Positions 27,973 to 37,291 of a stretch of 40,460 nucleotides of DNA are shown in pieces. Numbering within the stretch: position 1 is the stretch's first letter; every line of letters begins with the position of its first letter. A program made the position numbers and the translations under genes. The stretch spans positions 1-40,460 of the forward strand of contig JAJZKP010000007.1 in assembly GCA_021804105.1 (NCBI GenBank), read 5' to 3'. The notes beneath the pieces were generated by a model, which saw nothing but the letters and a program-made list of their open reading frames with translations, ran no database searches and was not told the DNA's origin. The DNA is from Microcaldota archaeon. GTDB taxonomy: Archaea; Micrarchaeota; Micrarchaeia; Micrarchaeales; CABMGC01.

Positions 27973-28203
27973 ATGAGAGGACGAGAACCCCCGGTCCATT
28001 GTGACAATTGCGGTCGTATGGTACCTAGAAACAAAGCAGTAACTGAAGAAAAAAGAATAAATCTTGGCACTGATGCAAATGAAGGCAATATACGCTTCTT
28101 CACTTCAAGGAAAGTATACTATTGTATAAGCTGTGCGAAACATAGGGGTATATTCGAGAAGAAGAAACAGCAGGCGCAAAGAGCCGCAGCAAGGGGATAT
28201 TAA
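27973..28203 (+). CDS. rps26e: 30S ribosomal protein S26e
   Basis: PPVHCDNCGRMVPRNKAVTEEKR...VYYCISCAKHRGIFEKKKQQAQRAAARGY. Confidence 0.92.
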   Translation: MRGREPPVHCDNCGRMVPRNKAVTEEKRINLGTDANEGNIRFFTSRKVYYCISCAKHRGIFEKKKQQAQRAAARGY

Positions 28204-28219
28204 AGTCAATGGTGGGGGT

Positions 28220-29167
28220 TTGGCTATTGATCCTGACGACCTTTTAATCTTCAAGAAGCGGTTGAATAGCAATAATGAATTACCTAGCCCTGCAAATAGC
28301 GGTGAAAAGCTGCTGGGTATCTCAAAGGCTCAACCTACTGACTCCCTGCAGTCAGGGCAACAGCACGAACCAGCAAAGCAGACGCCTCATCTAGATTCTC
28401 AGGAAATACGTGTGCCTGAAAACACTGAAGAAGTCGTGTCCAGCAATATGGAGGAAGAAAAGCCCGAGGTTGAAGCTACGGCAAAACTGAGCAGGAGCGC
28501 CAAAGACAATGTGGCCGGTGCAAAAGGGCGTGCCTGCGTAAACCACCCATGGCGCAGGGCGTATTCTCTGTGCAACTACTGCAAGAGACCGTTCTGTTAT
28601 GCAGATCTCATGTCCTATAACAAGAATCTCTATTGCCTTGAAGACATAGACTATGTCTCAAGAAACACAGTACCTGTGAAGTACTCGCGCAACATATTGA
28701 CCAACCTCGCCGCTCTTGTGCTTCTGATCAACTCTGCAGTAGTGGTGTACCTAACCTACCCAAGTATCCTCTCGCTTCTAAATTCACTTGGCACACACAT
28801 AAGCGCAATAAACGTCCCTGGTGTCGCATTAACTACGCTAATTACCACTGCGATTTCTACTTTCTCTGCATATCCGTTCCAGTCAGTCTATGTTGCAGTT
28901 GCTCTGCTCTCATTTCTTTCCGGCATATCTGTCTTTGCATCAAGGCATGGATTCTATTTTGGGATAATTGTTGCATTCTTCACCTTGCTTGTATTCTCTT
29001 ACGAATACCTCTCCGGCATACAGTACACCTATATAATAATACTCTTGGGAATAGCATTTGTAGAAATAGCGGTGCTTGCGTACAGCAGGATGAGTTCTGT
29101 CACATTTGCTCCGGATGAGGACGCTGCACGTAAGTATATAGACTGGCCAAGACCAGAAACATTCTGA
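28220..29167 (+). CDS. Membrane protein with B-box-like zinc finger and C-terminal TM helices, unknown function
   Basis: ACVNHPWRRAYSLCNYCKRPFCYADLMSYNKNLYCLEDIDY, then 4+ hydrophobic segments. TTG at 28220 avoids the rps26e overlap. Confidence 0.65.
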   Translation: MAIDPDDLLIFKKRLNSNNELPSPANSGEKLLGISKAQPTDSLQSGQQHEPAKQTPHLDSQEIRVPENTEEVVSSNMEEEKPEVEATAKLSRSAKDNVAGAKGRACVNHPWRRAYSLCNYCKRPFCYADLMSYNKNLYCLEDIDYVSRNTVPVKYSRNILTNLAALVLLINSAVVVYLTYPSILSLLNSLGTHISAINVPGVALTTLITTAISTFSAYPFQSVYVAVALLSFLSGISVFASRHGFYFGIIVAFFTLLVFSYEYLSGIQYTYIIILLGIAFVEIAVLAYSRMSSVTFAPDEDAARKYIDWPRPETF

Positions 29168-29280
29168 CGAACATCTATCCTAATTTGTCTTTTAACGTAG
29201 AAATGGCGGGCCGCCGGGAAAAGGTTCCTGCAAGAGAACAACAAGAATGTGACTGCTTCCTATGCTAAGCACATGCTGCA

Positions 29281-31224
29281 TCATTTCAAACGCATAGAGT
29301 CGAGATCCATCGGTGCACGGGCTTCTACATGCATCTTGTTGCCAAGCGTTCTAGCAACATCCTCGCACTTTGATTCCTCTCCATGCATGGTGAATATCCT
29401 CCTTGGGAAGGGCCTAAGGTTGTCTATGAAGCGCAATAACTCTCTCCTGTCGCTGTGTCCTGAGAATCCCTCAACAGTCCTTACCTGCAAATTTATCTTT
29501 TCATTGACTAGTTTGCCATCCTCTCCAGGCAATGCAACTTCGCTAAGACCATTTTGCACCCTCCTCCCCAGAGAACTTACACTGTTGTAACCCACGAATA
29601 TAACCATATTCTTCGGATCTGCAGCTAGCGCCTTGAAATATTCAAGGCTAGCCCCGCCATTGAGCATACCTCCGCTTGCGAGTATCACTGATGGGCCCTT
29701 GTCCAGTATGCCTTGTCGTTCTCCCTTTGCTATCTCAAAGATCTCGCTCTCGAAAGGAGAGTTATTGCTCAATATTCTGTGTTGGAGACTTGTGCGCAAG
29801 TACTCAGGATAAGCAGTATGTATGGCGCTTGCCTCCAGTATCATACCATCTAGATATATCGGAACGCCTAGCTTATATCTGGGATTGTTAATTATGTAGC
29901 TCTCGAGCACAAGCATAAGCTCCTGGCTCCTTCCTACAGAGAACAACGGAACAAGGACCTTTCCTCCATTCTCCACGGTTCTCTTGATATTCTCCATAAG
30001 CTCTATCTCCGCATCGCGTCTGTTCTGTGTTATGTCCTTCGGGCCGCCATATGTGCTTTCCAGGAAGAGCGCATCTATCCTTGGATATCGAGTGTCTGCC
30101 TGGTCCAAGAGTCTTGTGAAACCGTACTTGAAATCACCAGTATCTACTATGTTGTATAGCCCTTCCCCTATGTGCAGGTGCACCGTACCGCTTCCAAGTA
30201 TGTGCCCTGCATTATGGTATGTGAGCTTTATTTCATCAGTTACATTGGTTACTTCGCCGTAATCCCTTGTTATCATGTGCATGAGCATTGACTTGATATC
30301 CTTCTCGCCATAAAGGGGCACGCCGCCGCCTTTCTGCACAAGTCTATTGTAGTCATAGAGCAGCAAGGCCGCTAGGTCCCTTGTCGGAGGCGTGCAGTAT
30401 ACCGGGCCCGTGTATCCAAACTTGAATAGGTAAGGCACGAAACCCATGTGGTCCATATGCCCGTGCGTAAGTATCACCGCGTCTATGTCGTTTATGGTTA
30501 TGTTGGCGCTGTCTAAGTATGGAAATGCCTTGTTCTCGAGGCTGCCCGCGTTTGCGTCTGCTCCTTTTATTCCGGGCTCAGGACTTATCCCGCAGTCTAT
30601 AAGTATCTTGGAGTGGTTAGTTTCTATTAGCAGGCTGCTTCTTCCAACTTCTCTAAACCCGCCCAACGCTGTGGCTTTCACCCAGTCGCTTTTTACAGCC
30701 TGTTGATTGATTTTCTTGCCGATACCGTTTAGGAACTTCTTCCTAAAATCGCTCTCCTTCATCAGCATCTGTCGTACCCCCTTGATAACATCGCTGTTCA
30801 TTGTGGGGATCCTGAGTACCTTAGGAACCCAGTTGGTCTCCTTCACTATCCTCATTAGCGTTGTGCCTCCCTTCCCAATTACTAAGCCAGGCTTGAGCGC
30901 CTCTATGTATACTTCACAGAATTCCGGCATGAACCTTATGCCTTCCTCTCCCACTCCTGCTTCTGGAGGTACTATCTCGCGTATCTTCTTTACGGCATCT
31001 TCCGGATCCGTAAGCGAGGATGGATCAGACCTAACAATGAGCCTCTTCTTTACAGCAGCACTAATGTTCTTTATGATACTCTCGTCGCCGTAAAGATAAG
31101 ATATATTCTTTACGTATATCGCTATGTCTGGCCCCTCATATTCGACCTTTGACAGAGCTGCGTCCTTTGGAACAAGATCCTTTATCTTGTCAACTACTTC
31201 CTTGTTCTCGCTTTCTTCACTCAA
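29281..31224 (-). CDS. aCPSF1/FttA-type KH + metallo-beta-lactamase/beta-CASP ribonuclease
   Basis: Two N-terminal KH-like segments (GLVIGKGGTTLMRI), ILTHGHMDHMGFVPYLF, GSGTVHLHIGEGLYNIVDTGDFKYG, FLESTYGG, VILASGGMLNGG, GFSGHSDRREL. Confidence 0.95.
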   Translation of the reverse strand: MSEESENKEVVDKIKDLVPKDAALSKVEYEGPDIAIYVKNISYLYGDESIIKNISAAVKKRLIVRSDPSSLTDPEDAVKKIREIVPPEAGVGEEGIRFMPEFCEVYIEALKPGLVIGKGGTTLMRIVKETNWVPKVLRIPTMNSDVIKGVRQMLMKESDFRKKFLNGIGKKINQQAVKSDWVKATALGGFREVGRSSLLIETNHSKILIDCGISPEPGIKGADANAGSLENKAFPYLDSANITINDIDAVILTHGHMDHMGFVPYLFKFGYTGPVYCTPPTRDLAALLLYDYNRLVQKGGGVPLYGEKDIKSMLMHMITRDYGEVTNVTDEIKLTYHNAGHILGSGTVHLHIGEGLYNIVDTGDFKYGFTRLLDQADTRYPRIDALFLESTYGGPKDITQNRRDAEIELMENIKRTVENGGKVLVPLFSVGRSQELMLVLESYIINNPRYKLGVPIYLDGMILEASAIHTAYPEYLRTSLQHRILSNNSPFESEIFEIAKGERQGILDKGPSVILASGGMLNGGASLEYFKALAADPKNMVIFVGYNSVSSLGRRVQNGLSEVALPGEDGKLVNEKINLQVRTVEGFSGHSDRRELLRFIDNLRPFPRRIFTMHGEESKCEDVARTLGNKMHVEARAPMDLDSMRLK

Positions 31225-31283
31225 TCAAATCACACAAAGTTATGCCTATCTTTCAATACTAGAATAGCTGCTATTACTTCTGG

Positions 31284-31922
31284 TTATTTAGGTAGCTTCT
31301 CTAGCTCCTCTTTGGAATACTCCTTGTACCCCTTCTTGGTTATTGCGACAACCCGTGTGCCATCTCCTGTGGCAGAGTCACGCCTCATGGCTATCTTGAG
31401 CCCCTTGAGGACGTGCTTAGCAGCATCTGCAGTTGCCATGTCTGGTGTATACACTCCCTCTATATAACCAAGCGCAGTAAGCGAACCGCTTCCCGTTGCA
31501 GTAAATTTACTCTCCTTGGTGTATCCGCCAAGTGGATCAATATTATACAGCTCCGGAACGCCCTTTCCATTCACGCCTGCAAGTATTAGCTGCACCAGAT
31601 ATGGGAACATCTTGTTCTCTTGAAGTATTATGGAGAGAAGTGAAGTTGCTGCTGTTGGCGAAAGGGTCTTACCTTCATCCATCATATACATTTCATTCTG
31701 TACCTTGAGCAGCTTGACCAAGTATTCAGCATCACCTACACCTCCTGCTATAGTTATGCCCAAATTATCACTTATCTTGTAAATCTTTATGGCTTCGGTG
31801 CTTGCTATGAACGTATCCATTGAGGCGCGCATATCTGACCCAATTACCACCCCATCTGAGCAGAGAATGCCCAGCGTAGTTGTGCCCTTCTTCACAGATT
31901 CGTAGAACTCTTTGCTATCCAT
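31284..31922 (-). CDS. psmB: Archaeal 20S proteasome beta subunit
   Basis: KKGTTTLGILCSDGVVIGSDMRASMDTFIAS with predicted N-terminal Thr after GT processing; GVGDAEYLVKLLK. Confidence 0.94.
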   Translation of the reverse strand: MDSKEFYESVKKGTTTLGILCSDGVVIGSDMRASMDTFIASTEAIKIYKISDNLGITIAGGVGDAEYLVKLLKVQNEMYMMDEGKTLSPTAATSLLSIILQENKMFPYLVQLILAGVNGKGVPELYNIDPLGGYTKESKFTATGSGSLTALGYIEGVYTPDMATADAAKHVLKGLKIAMRRDSATGDGTRVVAITKKGYKEYSKEELEKLPK

Positions 31923-32038
31923 TATTTGCACCTATCTAAACAGCAATAACTAAACCAAGCAACCAATCGGTCTGTAGGATCATGACCCAAGCTGCCATTG
32001 AAAACCGAAAAATAAAATTAATAAAAGAAATAAAATAC

Positions 32039-32284
32039 CTAAACTATTAAGCTACCGTTACCTATAAAATACTTGCTATTCTCCAGCAGCTCCGCATACG
32101 CAAATGTGCGATGCAATTTAGTTATCTTGACCACGTAGGTCTTTCCTGACCTGGCCTTGGCATTGCGTATGAAGACGACTACGTCGTTTATCTTACCTAT
32201 GCCCTCGCCTTTCGGATTCTTTGCATCTACCCGGACCTGATACGTTCCACCCTCTTCTAGTTCTCTTGCTACCCCAAATTCCAT
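32039..32284 (-). CDS. TRAM-domain RNA-binding protein
   Basis: Compact 81 aa: YQVRVDAKNPKGEGIGKINDVVVFIRNAKARSGKTYVVKITKLHRTFAYAE. Confidence 0.88.
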   Translation of the reverse strand: MEFGVARELEEGGTYQVRVDAKNPKGEGIGKINDVVVFIRNAKARSGKTYVVKITKLHRTFAYAELLENSKYFIGNGSLIV

Positions 32285-32584
32285 TTTTAGTCACCCAACT
32301 GTTTCTTCCACTATTCTTCTAGTGAAGTATCTCCTTGTTACGTCAATTATCTGGCCTGTTGACTTTGTTTAAGCCCCTTGTTGTATCCCACGCTTCGCAG
32401 CTCACGCCACGACCTTCACGCCCAATATCTTACTTACCCCATATTAAGATATTTAAAGCTTTTCTACTAATTCGTCAATAGAGCGATGATATCCTGGTCT
32501 TATTCTTAATGGCGGTTCGTGTTTGGCATCTACTACGTTTATTAATATCCTTCCAGAAGTATAATATTTGGCAATCTTGTCTAT

Positions 32585-34951
32585 GTGATTAATTTGAGCG
32601 ATGAGGCACACACTGAAGAGGATAATACTCAGCTACACCCAGATCACGCCGTACATGCTGAGCATCATACACATATCCAGCACAACAGGAAGAAACACGA
32701 AGCTATGCTCTTGGAGCTGCGTGAGTACATTACAAGTGGCAATCTCAAAATGTGCTTGATTCTCATCGCCATATATGCTGTAATAAGCCTAGTAATGTTC
32801 TGGTACATTACCATACACATCGGCTCTGTAGTTGCGGGTCCAGGAGGCGACGTATATCAGTCAATGTGGAACCTATGGTGGACTCCGTATGCAATATTCA
32901 CATTGCACACATCACCATATTTCACGAATCAGCTCTTCTTTCCCGTTGGTGCAGACCTGGTTACACAAACCCTCTTCCCGCTTGCAGGCATACTCACCGC
33001 GCCGATACAGTTGCTAGGCCTGCCAGTAGCATATAATATCGTATTCTTCCTTGGATTTATCCTCTCGGGCCTTTTCTCATTCATGTTACTACGTTACCTT
33101 ACAAAAGACAGCATAGCATCATTCATAGGCAGCCTTGTATTTACCTTCAGCCCAATGCACACTGCCCAGGCGATCGGCCATCTAAATTGGGCTTCGATAG
33201 AATTCGTTCCTCTCTTCCTGCTCTTATTCATATTGATGGTTAAAGAGAAGAAGTTCAGATACGTGCTCGGATCAGCTATTTCATTCCTCTTCCTAATCTT
33301 CTTCGGGGATCCTGAGCAGGGCATAATGATGGTGGCATTTGTAGGGGCTCTTGCCATATTCTACCTGCTCCTCAAGAGACGTACAGAACTGCTGAATAAA
33401 GGCTTTGTTATACGGTTCGGAGAAATGACAGCTATAATACTAATACTGGGCAGCCCGTTCCTGATACCGATAATTGGAGGATTGCTCTCCTCATCTACGG
33501 TCTCCACTGCAAGTCAGCTCTCCGGAACTGTAAACCAGATGCTCTGGAGCGACAACATTGCATCGTACTTCCTGCCCAGCTATTACAACGGCCTCTTCAA
33601 CGGCATCTCGCACTCATATTTCAATTCCATATATGGACTGCTGTACCAGAACCTTTTCTATACTCCTGACGTTACTGAGAAGGTCTCTTATCTTGGCTAC
33701 TCTGTGCTCTTCCTTGCTATGGTTGCGCTATACTTTGACTTCAAGAAACATAAACTGAGGAACACGGCGCTATGGGCAATACTTCTGCTTATATTCGGAT
33801 GGCTTTCATTAGGTCCGTATATTCAGGTAATGGGTACGGTCACCAGCATACCTGCAATATACGCTGTATACAGCCATATCCCAATATTCAACTTCATAAG
33901 GGAGCCGGGAAGGTTCGACATGATGGTTACGCTCTGCCTTGCCATCCTTGCTGCAATGGGCTTCGCGTATCTCACTGAAGGGAAGAGCAGCAACCAGAAG
34001 CTATTATATGCTGCAGTCTTCTTCGCACTTATAATGATCGAATATAATACCATGCCTCTATCACAATCCTTTGCAAATTCATTATCAGCAAACGCCACTA
34101 TACCCAAGGCATACAAGCAGATCGGTGCACTTCAAGGTAATTTTACTGTTCTTTCCTTGCCAATAGTTCCGGATACCAACTCAAGTGCGCCAGAACTATA
34201 TCCTGCGTTGGCTATGTACTACTCAACTGCTATGAACGGCAAGTCGATAATAGGCGGCTACACCAGCAGGGAAAACCAATCGCAGCTTGCTTCTGCCGAT
34301 GAGATACCGCTTGCATCTGCTGCAGCATATCTCCAGCAGGGATACGGGCTCATATATCCGTCACCTGTTGCTGGTAACTTCACAAACGAGACGCTCCTAT
34401 GGCTTGAAAATTATAACACGCAGTTCATAACTGTGACTAGATCTGCATATAACATATCTGAGCAATCCGCGATATACAATTATTTGTATGGCACATTTGG
34501 GCAGCCTTTATACACTAGCAACACCACATTCGTATTCGGAACTAAGAATGCTGTCCTGTCACATGCTAATAAAGCGCTCACCGCATACTCAATAGGAACA
34601 TGGATACCTGGATACAATTTCTGCGGCAGCCAAGGATGCAATGCATCATTTGGAACACTCTGGTGGGGTACTAATGCCAGAGGAGTCGACCTTTTCTCGC
34701 CAAACAAAACAAAAGTTATGATGAACTTTACAGCAGCTGCAGCAATTAACGGCACGCAATTATACGTCTATCTTGACAACGCGCAACTTGGCTCAGTGAA
34801 ACTTGGCGATACTCCAAGGGCGTATTCGCTTGGCTTCAATGCCAGCGCCGGGTACAATCAAGTAATCTTCTATGCTCAGAACGATACCGCACTGCCAAGC
34901 CCTTACGTTGTGTATGGGATAAAGAATATAACCTTTGCAAGGTCGACATAA
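32585..34951 (+). CDS. Multi-pass GT-C-type membrane glycosyltransferase-like protein with His-rich N-terminus
   Basis: Many TM helices; GGDVYQSMWNLWWTPYAIFT, SPYFTNQLFFPVGADLVTQTLFPLAGIL; C-terminal soluble region; adjacent flippase and GT2. Confidence 0.65.
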   Translation: MINLSDEAHTEEDNTQLHPDHAVHAEHHTHIQHNRKKHEAMLLELREYITSGNLKMCLILIAIYAVISLVMFWYITIHIGSVVAGPGGDVYQSMWNLWWTPYAIFTLHTSPYFTNQLFFPVGADLVTQTLFPLAGILTAPIQLLGLPVAYNIVFFLGFILSGLFSFMLLRYLTKDSIASFIGSLVFTFSPMHTAQAIGHLNWASIEFVPLFLLLFILMVKEKKFRYVLGSAISFLFLIFFGDPEQGIMMVAFVGALAIFYLLLKRRTELLNKGFVIRFGEMTAIILILGSPFLIPIIGGLLSSSTVSTASQLSGTVNQMLWSDNIASYFLPSYYNGLFNGISHSYFNSIYGLLYQNLFYTPDVTEKVSYLGYSVLFLAMVALYFDFKKHKLRNTALWAILLLIFGWLSLGPYIQVMGTVTSIPAIYAVYSHIPIFNFIREPGRFDMMVTLCLAILAAMGFAYLTEGKSSNQKLLYAAVFFALIMIEYNTMPLSQSFANSLSANATIPKAYKQIGALQGNFTVLSLPIVPDTNSSAPELYPALAMYYSTAMNGKSIIGGYTSRENQSQLASADEIPLASAAAYLQQGYGLIYPSPVAGNFTNETLLWLENYNTQFITVTRSAYNISEQSAIYNYLYGTFGQPLYTSNTTFVFGTKNAVLSHANKALTAYSIGTWIPGYNFCGSQGCNASFGTLWWGTNARGVDLFSPNKTKVMMNFTAAAAINGTQLYVYLDNAQLGSVKLGDTPRAYSLGFNASAGYNQVIFYAQNDTALPSPYVVYGIKNITFARST

Positions 34952-34958
34952 GGATTAG

Positions 34959-36581
34959 ATGGCTAACGATCAAAAAGCCGACGGCCTGGGAAGGCGAACA
35001 GCAAGAGTCCTGTCCGCAGTCCTCATTGGCCAGGTCATCAGCATATGTGTAACTGGCATAACAATAATACTACTTGCCAGGCTGCTGCAACCTTACCTCT
35101 ACGGTCAGTATACGTTTGCCTTCGGATACGCTTCATTCATTGATGCGGTAGGTGGCCTTGGCCTTGGCGCATATCTCAGCAGGCACTTCGCCATATGGGC
35201 GTTCAAGCGCAATGCAGAGCAGATGATGCGCGTCATGTCATCTGCGCTGCTTATTTTCTTGATATCTGCGGTTCTGATAACTGCATTAGCCATAACGCTT
35301 AGCGGTTATCTTGCAAATATAATTTATGCGGGGCTTGGCATACCCGAAATAACCCTGATCACTTCGTCCCTGATGATCTTCTTTGTCATGGCACAGTCTG
35401 TAGAAATGCATGCCCTTATTGGCCTCGGCAAAGGGGCATATTCCTCGTTCACTAGCGTGTTCGGGAATATTGTGCAGCTGATAGCTAGCGTTGGCCTCTT
35501 CGTATACGGCTTTGGGGTTGAAGGTGTGCTGGCCGGCATGCTGATTGGATATATAACAAGTGCTTCAATAGGCGCATTATTTGTATATCACTCACTCAGC
35601 AAGCACGGTCGCATACACATTGTAAGGCCAACGATGCAGGAGCTCAAGGAAACCGCTAGATTCGCCTTCCCTATAGGAGTCAATAACATGCTCAACGATG
35701 GAATGCAGAACTTCTCTATCCTGTTCCTTGGGCTCTTCGTTCCGGAGATATTTCTTGGAAACTATGGCGCTGCCCTGAAAGGGCTTACGGCAGTGATACT
35801 ACTACACAATAGCATAAACAACGTTCTGCTTCCAACCTTCTCTACTGCAGGCCTTACCAGGGCGAGAGAATCGCTTCATAAGGTTTACAACAAAGTGTTG
35901 AGTTACTCTCTTGTACTGATAATGCCGTTGCTTGTGTATGTGGCTGTATTTGCCATGCCGGCCATATACCTCTTCCTGTCCAGCAGCTATTCATATGCAC
36001 CCACTTACCTTTCGTTAATAATTATAGGAGCAATGCTTAGCACAGTCAGCCTTTTCATAAGCAGCCTTATAGTTTCTAGAGGTCTTACCTTGAAGGTCCT
36101 TAAGTACAACGCTGTAGTTGTGCTTGCAGAACTATGCTCTATAGCAATCCTGGTACCATTACTGGGCACATACGGGCATAACATGGCTGTTGTTGGAGCC
36201 ATAATCTCGATCTTCATGATAGGCAGCATTATTGCTGTCATTCTATTCGTCAGAGGAGCAAAGAGATTATTCGGGGTAAAGTTCGATGGCGATAATTTAC
36301 TGCGTATTTTTGCAAGCAACGGGCTTCTGGCAGCTGCACTTGTCACAACGCTTCTTGGGCTACAATATGCCACTGCCGGATCCATAAGCAACCCGGCGCT
36401 GGCAATCGAACTGCTATCTGGAATAATTGTCGCGCTTGTACTGTACCCTCCAGCAATATCATTGACTCGCACACTGGATAAGGATGACATGGCAAGCATC
36501 AAAGACGCAACATCTCAACTGCCCATAATAAGCCAGTCTGTAAAATTGTATATCGGATATGCGGAACTTTTCATGGATTAG
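34959..36581 (+). CDS. Polysaccharide flippase/Wzx-like (MOP superfamily)
   Basis: About 12-14 hydrophobic segments; LLARLLQPYLYGQYTFAFGYASFIDAVGGLGLGAYLSRH typical of polysaccharide-biosynthesis flippases. Confidence 0.85.
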   Translation: MANDQKADGLGRRTARVLSAVLIGQVISICVTGITIILLARLLQPYLYGQYTFAFGYASFIDAVGGLGLGAYLSRHFAIWAFKRNAEQMMRVMSSALLIFLISAVLITALAITLSGYLANIIYAGLGIPEITLITSSLMIFFVMAQSVEMHALIGLGKGAYSSFTSVFGNIVQLIASVGLFVYGFGVEGVLAGMLIGYITSASIGALFVYHSLSKHGRIHIVRPTMQELKETARFAFPIGVNNMLNDGMQNFSILFLGLFVPEIFLGNYGAALKGLTAVILLHNSINNVLLPTFSTAGLTRARESLHKVYNKVLSYSLVLIMPLLVYVAVFAMPAIYLFLSSSYSYAPTYLSLIIIGAMLSTVSLFISSLIVSRGLTLKVLKYNAVVVLAELCSIAILVPLLGTYGHNMAVVGAIISIFMIGSIIAVILFVRGAKRLFGVKFDGDNLLRIFASNGLLAAALVTTLLGLQYATAGSISNPALAIELLSGIIVALVLYPPAISLTRTLDKDDMASIKDATSQLPIISQSVKLYIGYAELFMD

Positions 36582-36586
36582 ATAAC

Positions 36587-37291
36587 ATGACATACTCTGA
36601 CACAACGCTTGTCATACCCACGCTTAACGAAAAGCATACACTGCCACTACTCATGCGTAGAGTGCTTGGAGAGTATCCTGGGCTTCAGATTCTAATAGTT
36701 GATGATGGCTCCACCGATGGAACCACAGAAGAGGCAGAGAAGTTCTATTCGAGCGGAAGGGTTGAAATAATAAACCGTAAAAGGCTAAAGAAGAAACCGG
36801 GATTGACGGCAAGCGTAATAGACGGCATAATGGCAAGTAAGACGCAATTCGTCATAGTAATGGATGCAGATATGCAACACCCTCATGAGAAGATACGTGA
36901 GATACACGTGAAGCTGGCAAGAGGATCCAAACTTGTTGTTGCGGTACGGGAGACGGTGATTAAATGGCCTTTCTACCGCAAGGTTATATCCAAATCATTA
37001 AGCGCCATGGGCTATCTTGTACTATTTGCAAGAGGCAAGAAGCTTGTCTCAGACATATTCTCTGGGTTCTTCGGAGCCGATAGGAAGACCGCAGCCAATA
37101 TAATATCTAAGAATCGCAGGCGATTTGTTGGAGAAGGCTATAAGGTGCTGTTCGACCTGCTCAAGTGCATCGATGCAAGGGACGAGATTGAGATATCTGA
37201 AGTAAAATATCATTTTGGAAACAGGAAGTTCGGCGAGTCAAAAGCCGGAGCCAGACAGGTGGTAGCCCTGCTAAGATCATACGTTACGTGA
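36587..37291 (+). CDS. Family 2 glycosyltransferase (dolichol-phosphate mannosyltransferase-like)
   Basis: TLVIPTLNEKHTLPLLMRRV, ILIVDDGSTDGTTEEAE, VIVMDADMQHPHEKI. Overlaps the pyrG 3' end by 15 bp. Confidence 0.92.
   Translation: MTYSDTTLVIPTLNEKHTLPLLMRRVLGEYPGLQILIVDDGSTDGTTEEAEKFYSSGRVEIINRKRLKKKPGLTASVIDGIMASKTQFVIVMDADMQHPHEKIREIHVKLARGSKLVVAVRETVIKWPFYRKVISKSLSAMGYLVLFARGKKLVSDIFSGFFGADRKTAANIISKNRRRFVGEGYKVLFDLLKCIDARDEIEISEVKYHFGNRKFGESKAGARQVVALLRSYVT

Noticed and set aside
32327-32344. Minus-strand CGTAACAAGG resembling the 16S rRNA decoding-site region
   Set aside because: Only a 10-mer matches; flanks do not resemble 16S, so chance is the best explanation.
32285-32352. Minus-strand open frame QIIDVTRRYFTRRIVEETVG* upstream of the TRAM gene
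   Set aside because: Only ~20 codons after an upstream in-frame stop, no clear start codon; treated as leader sequence.
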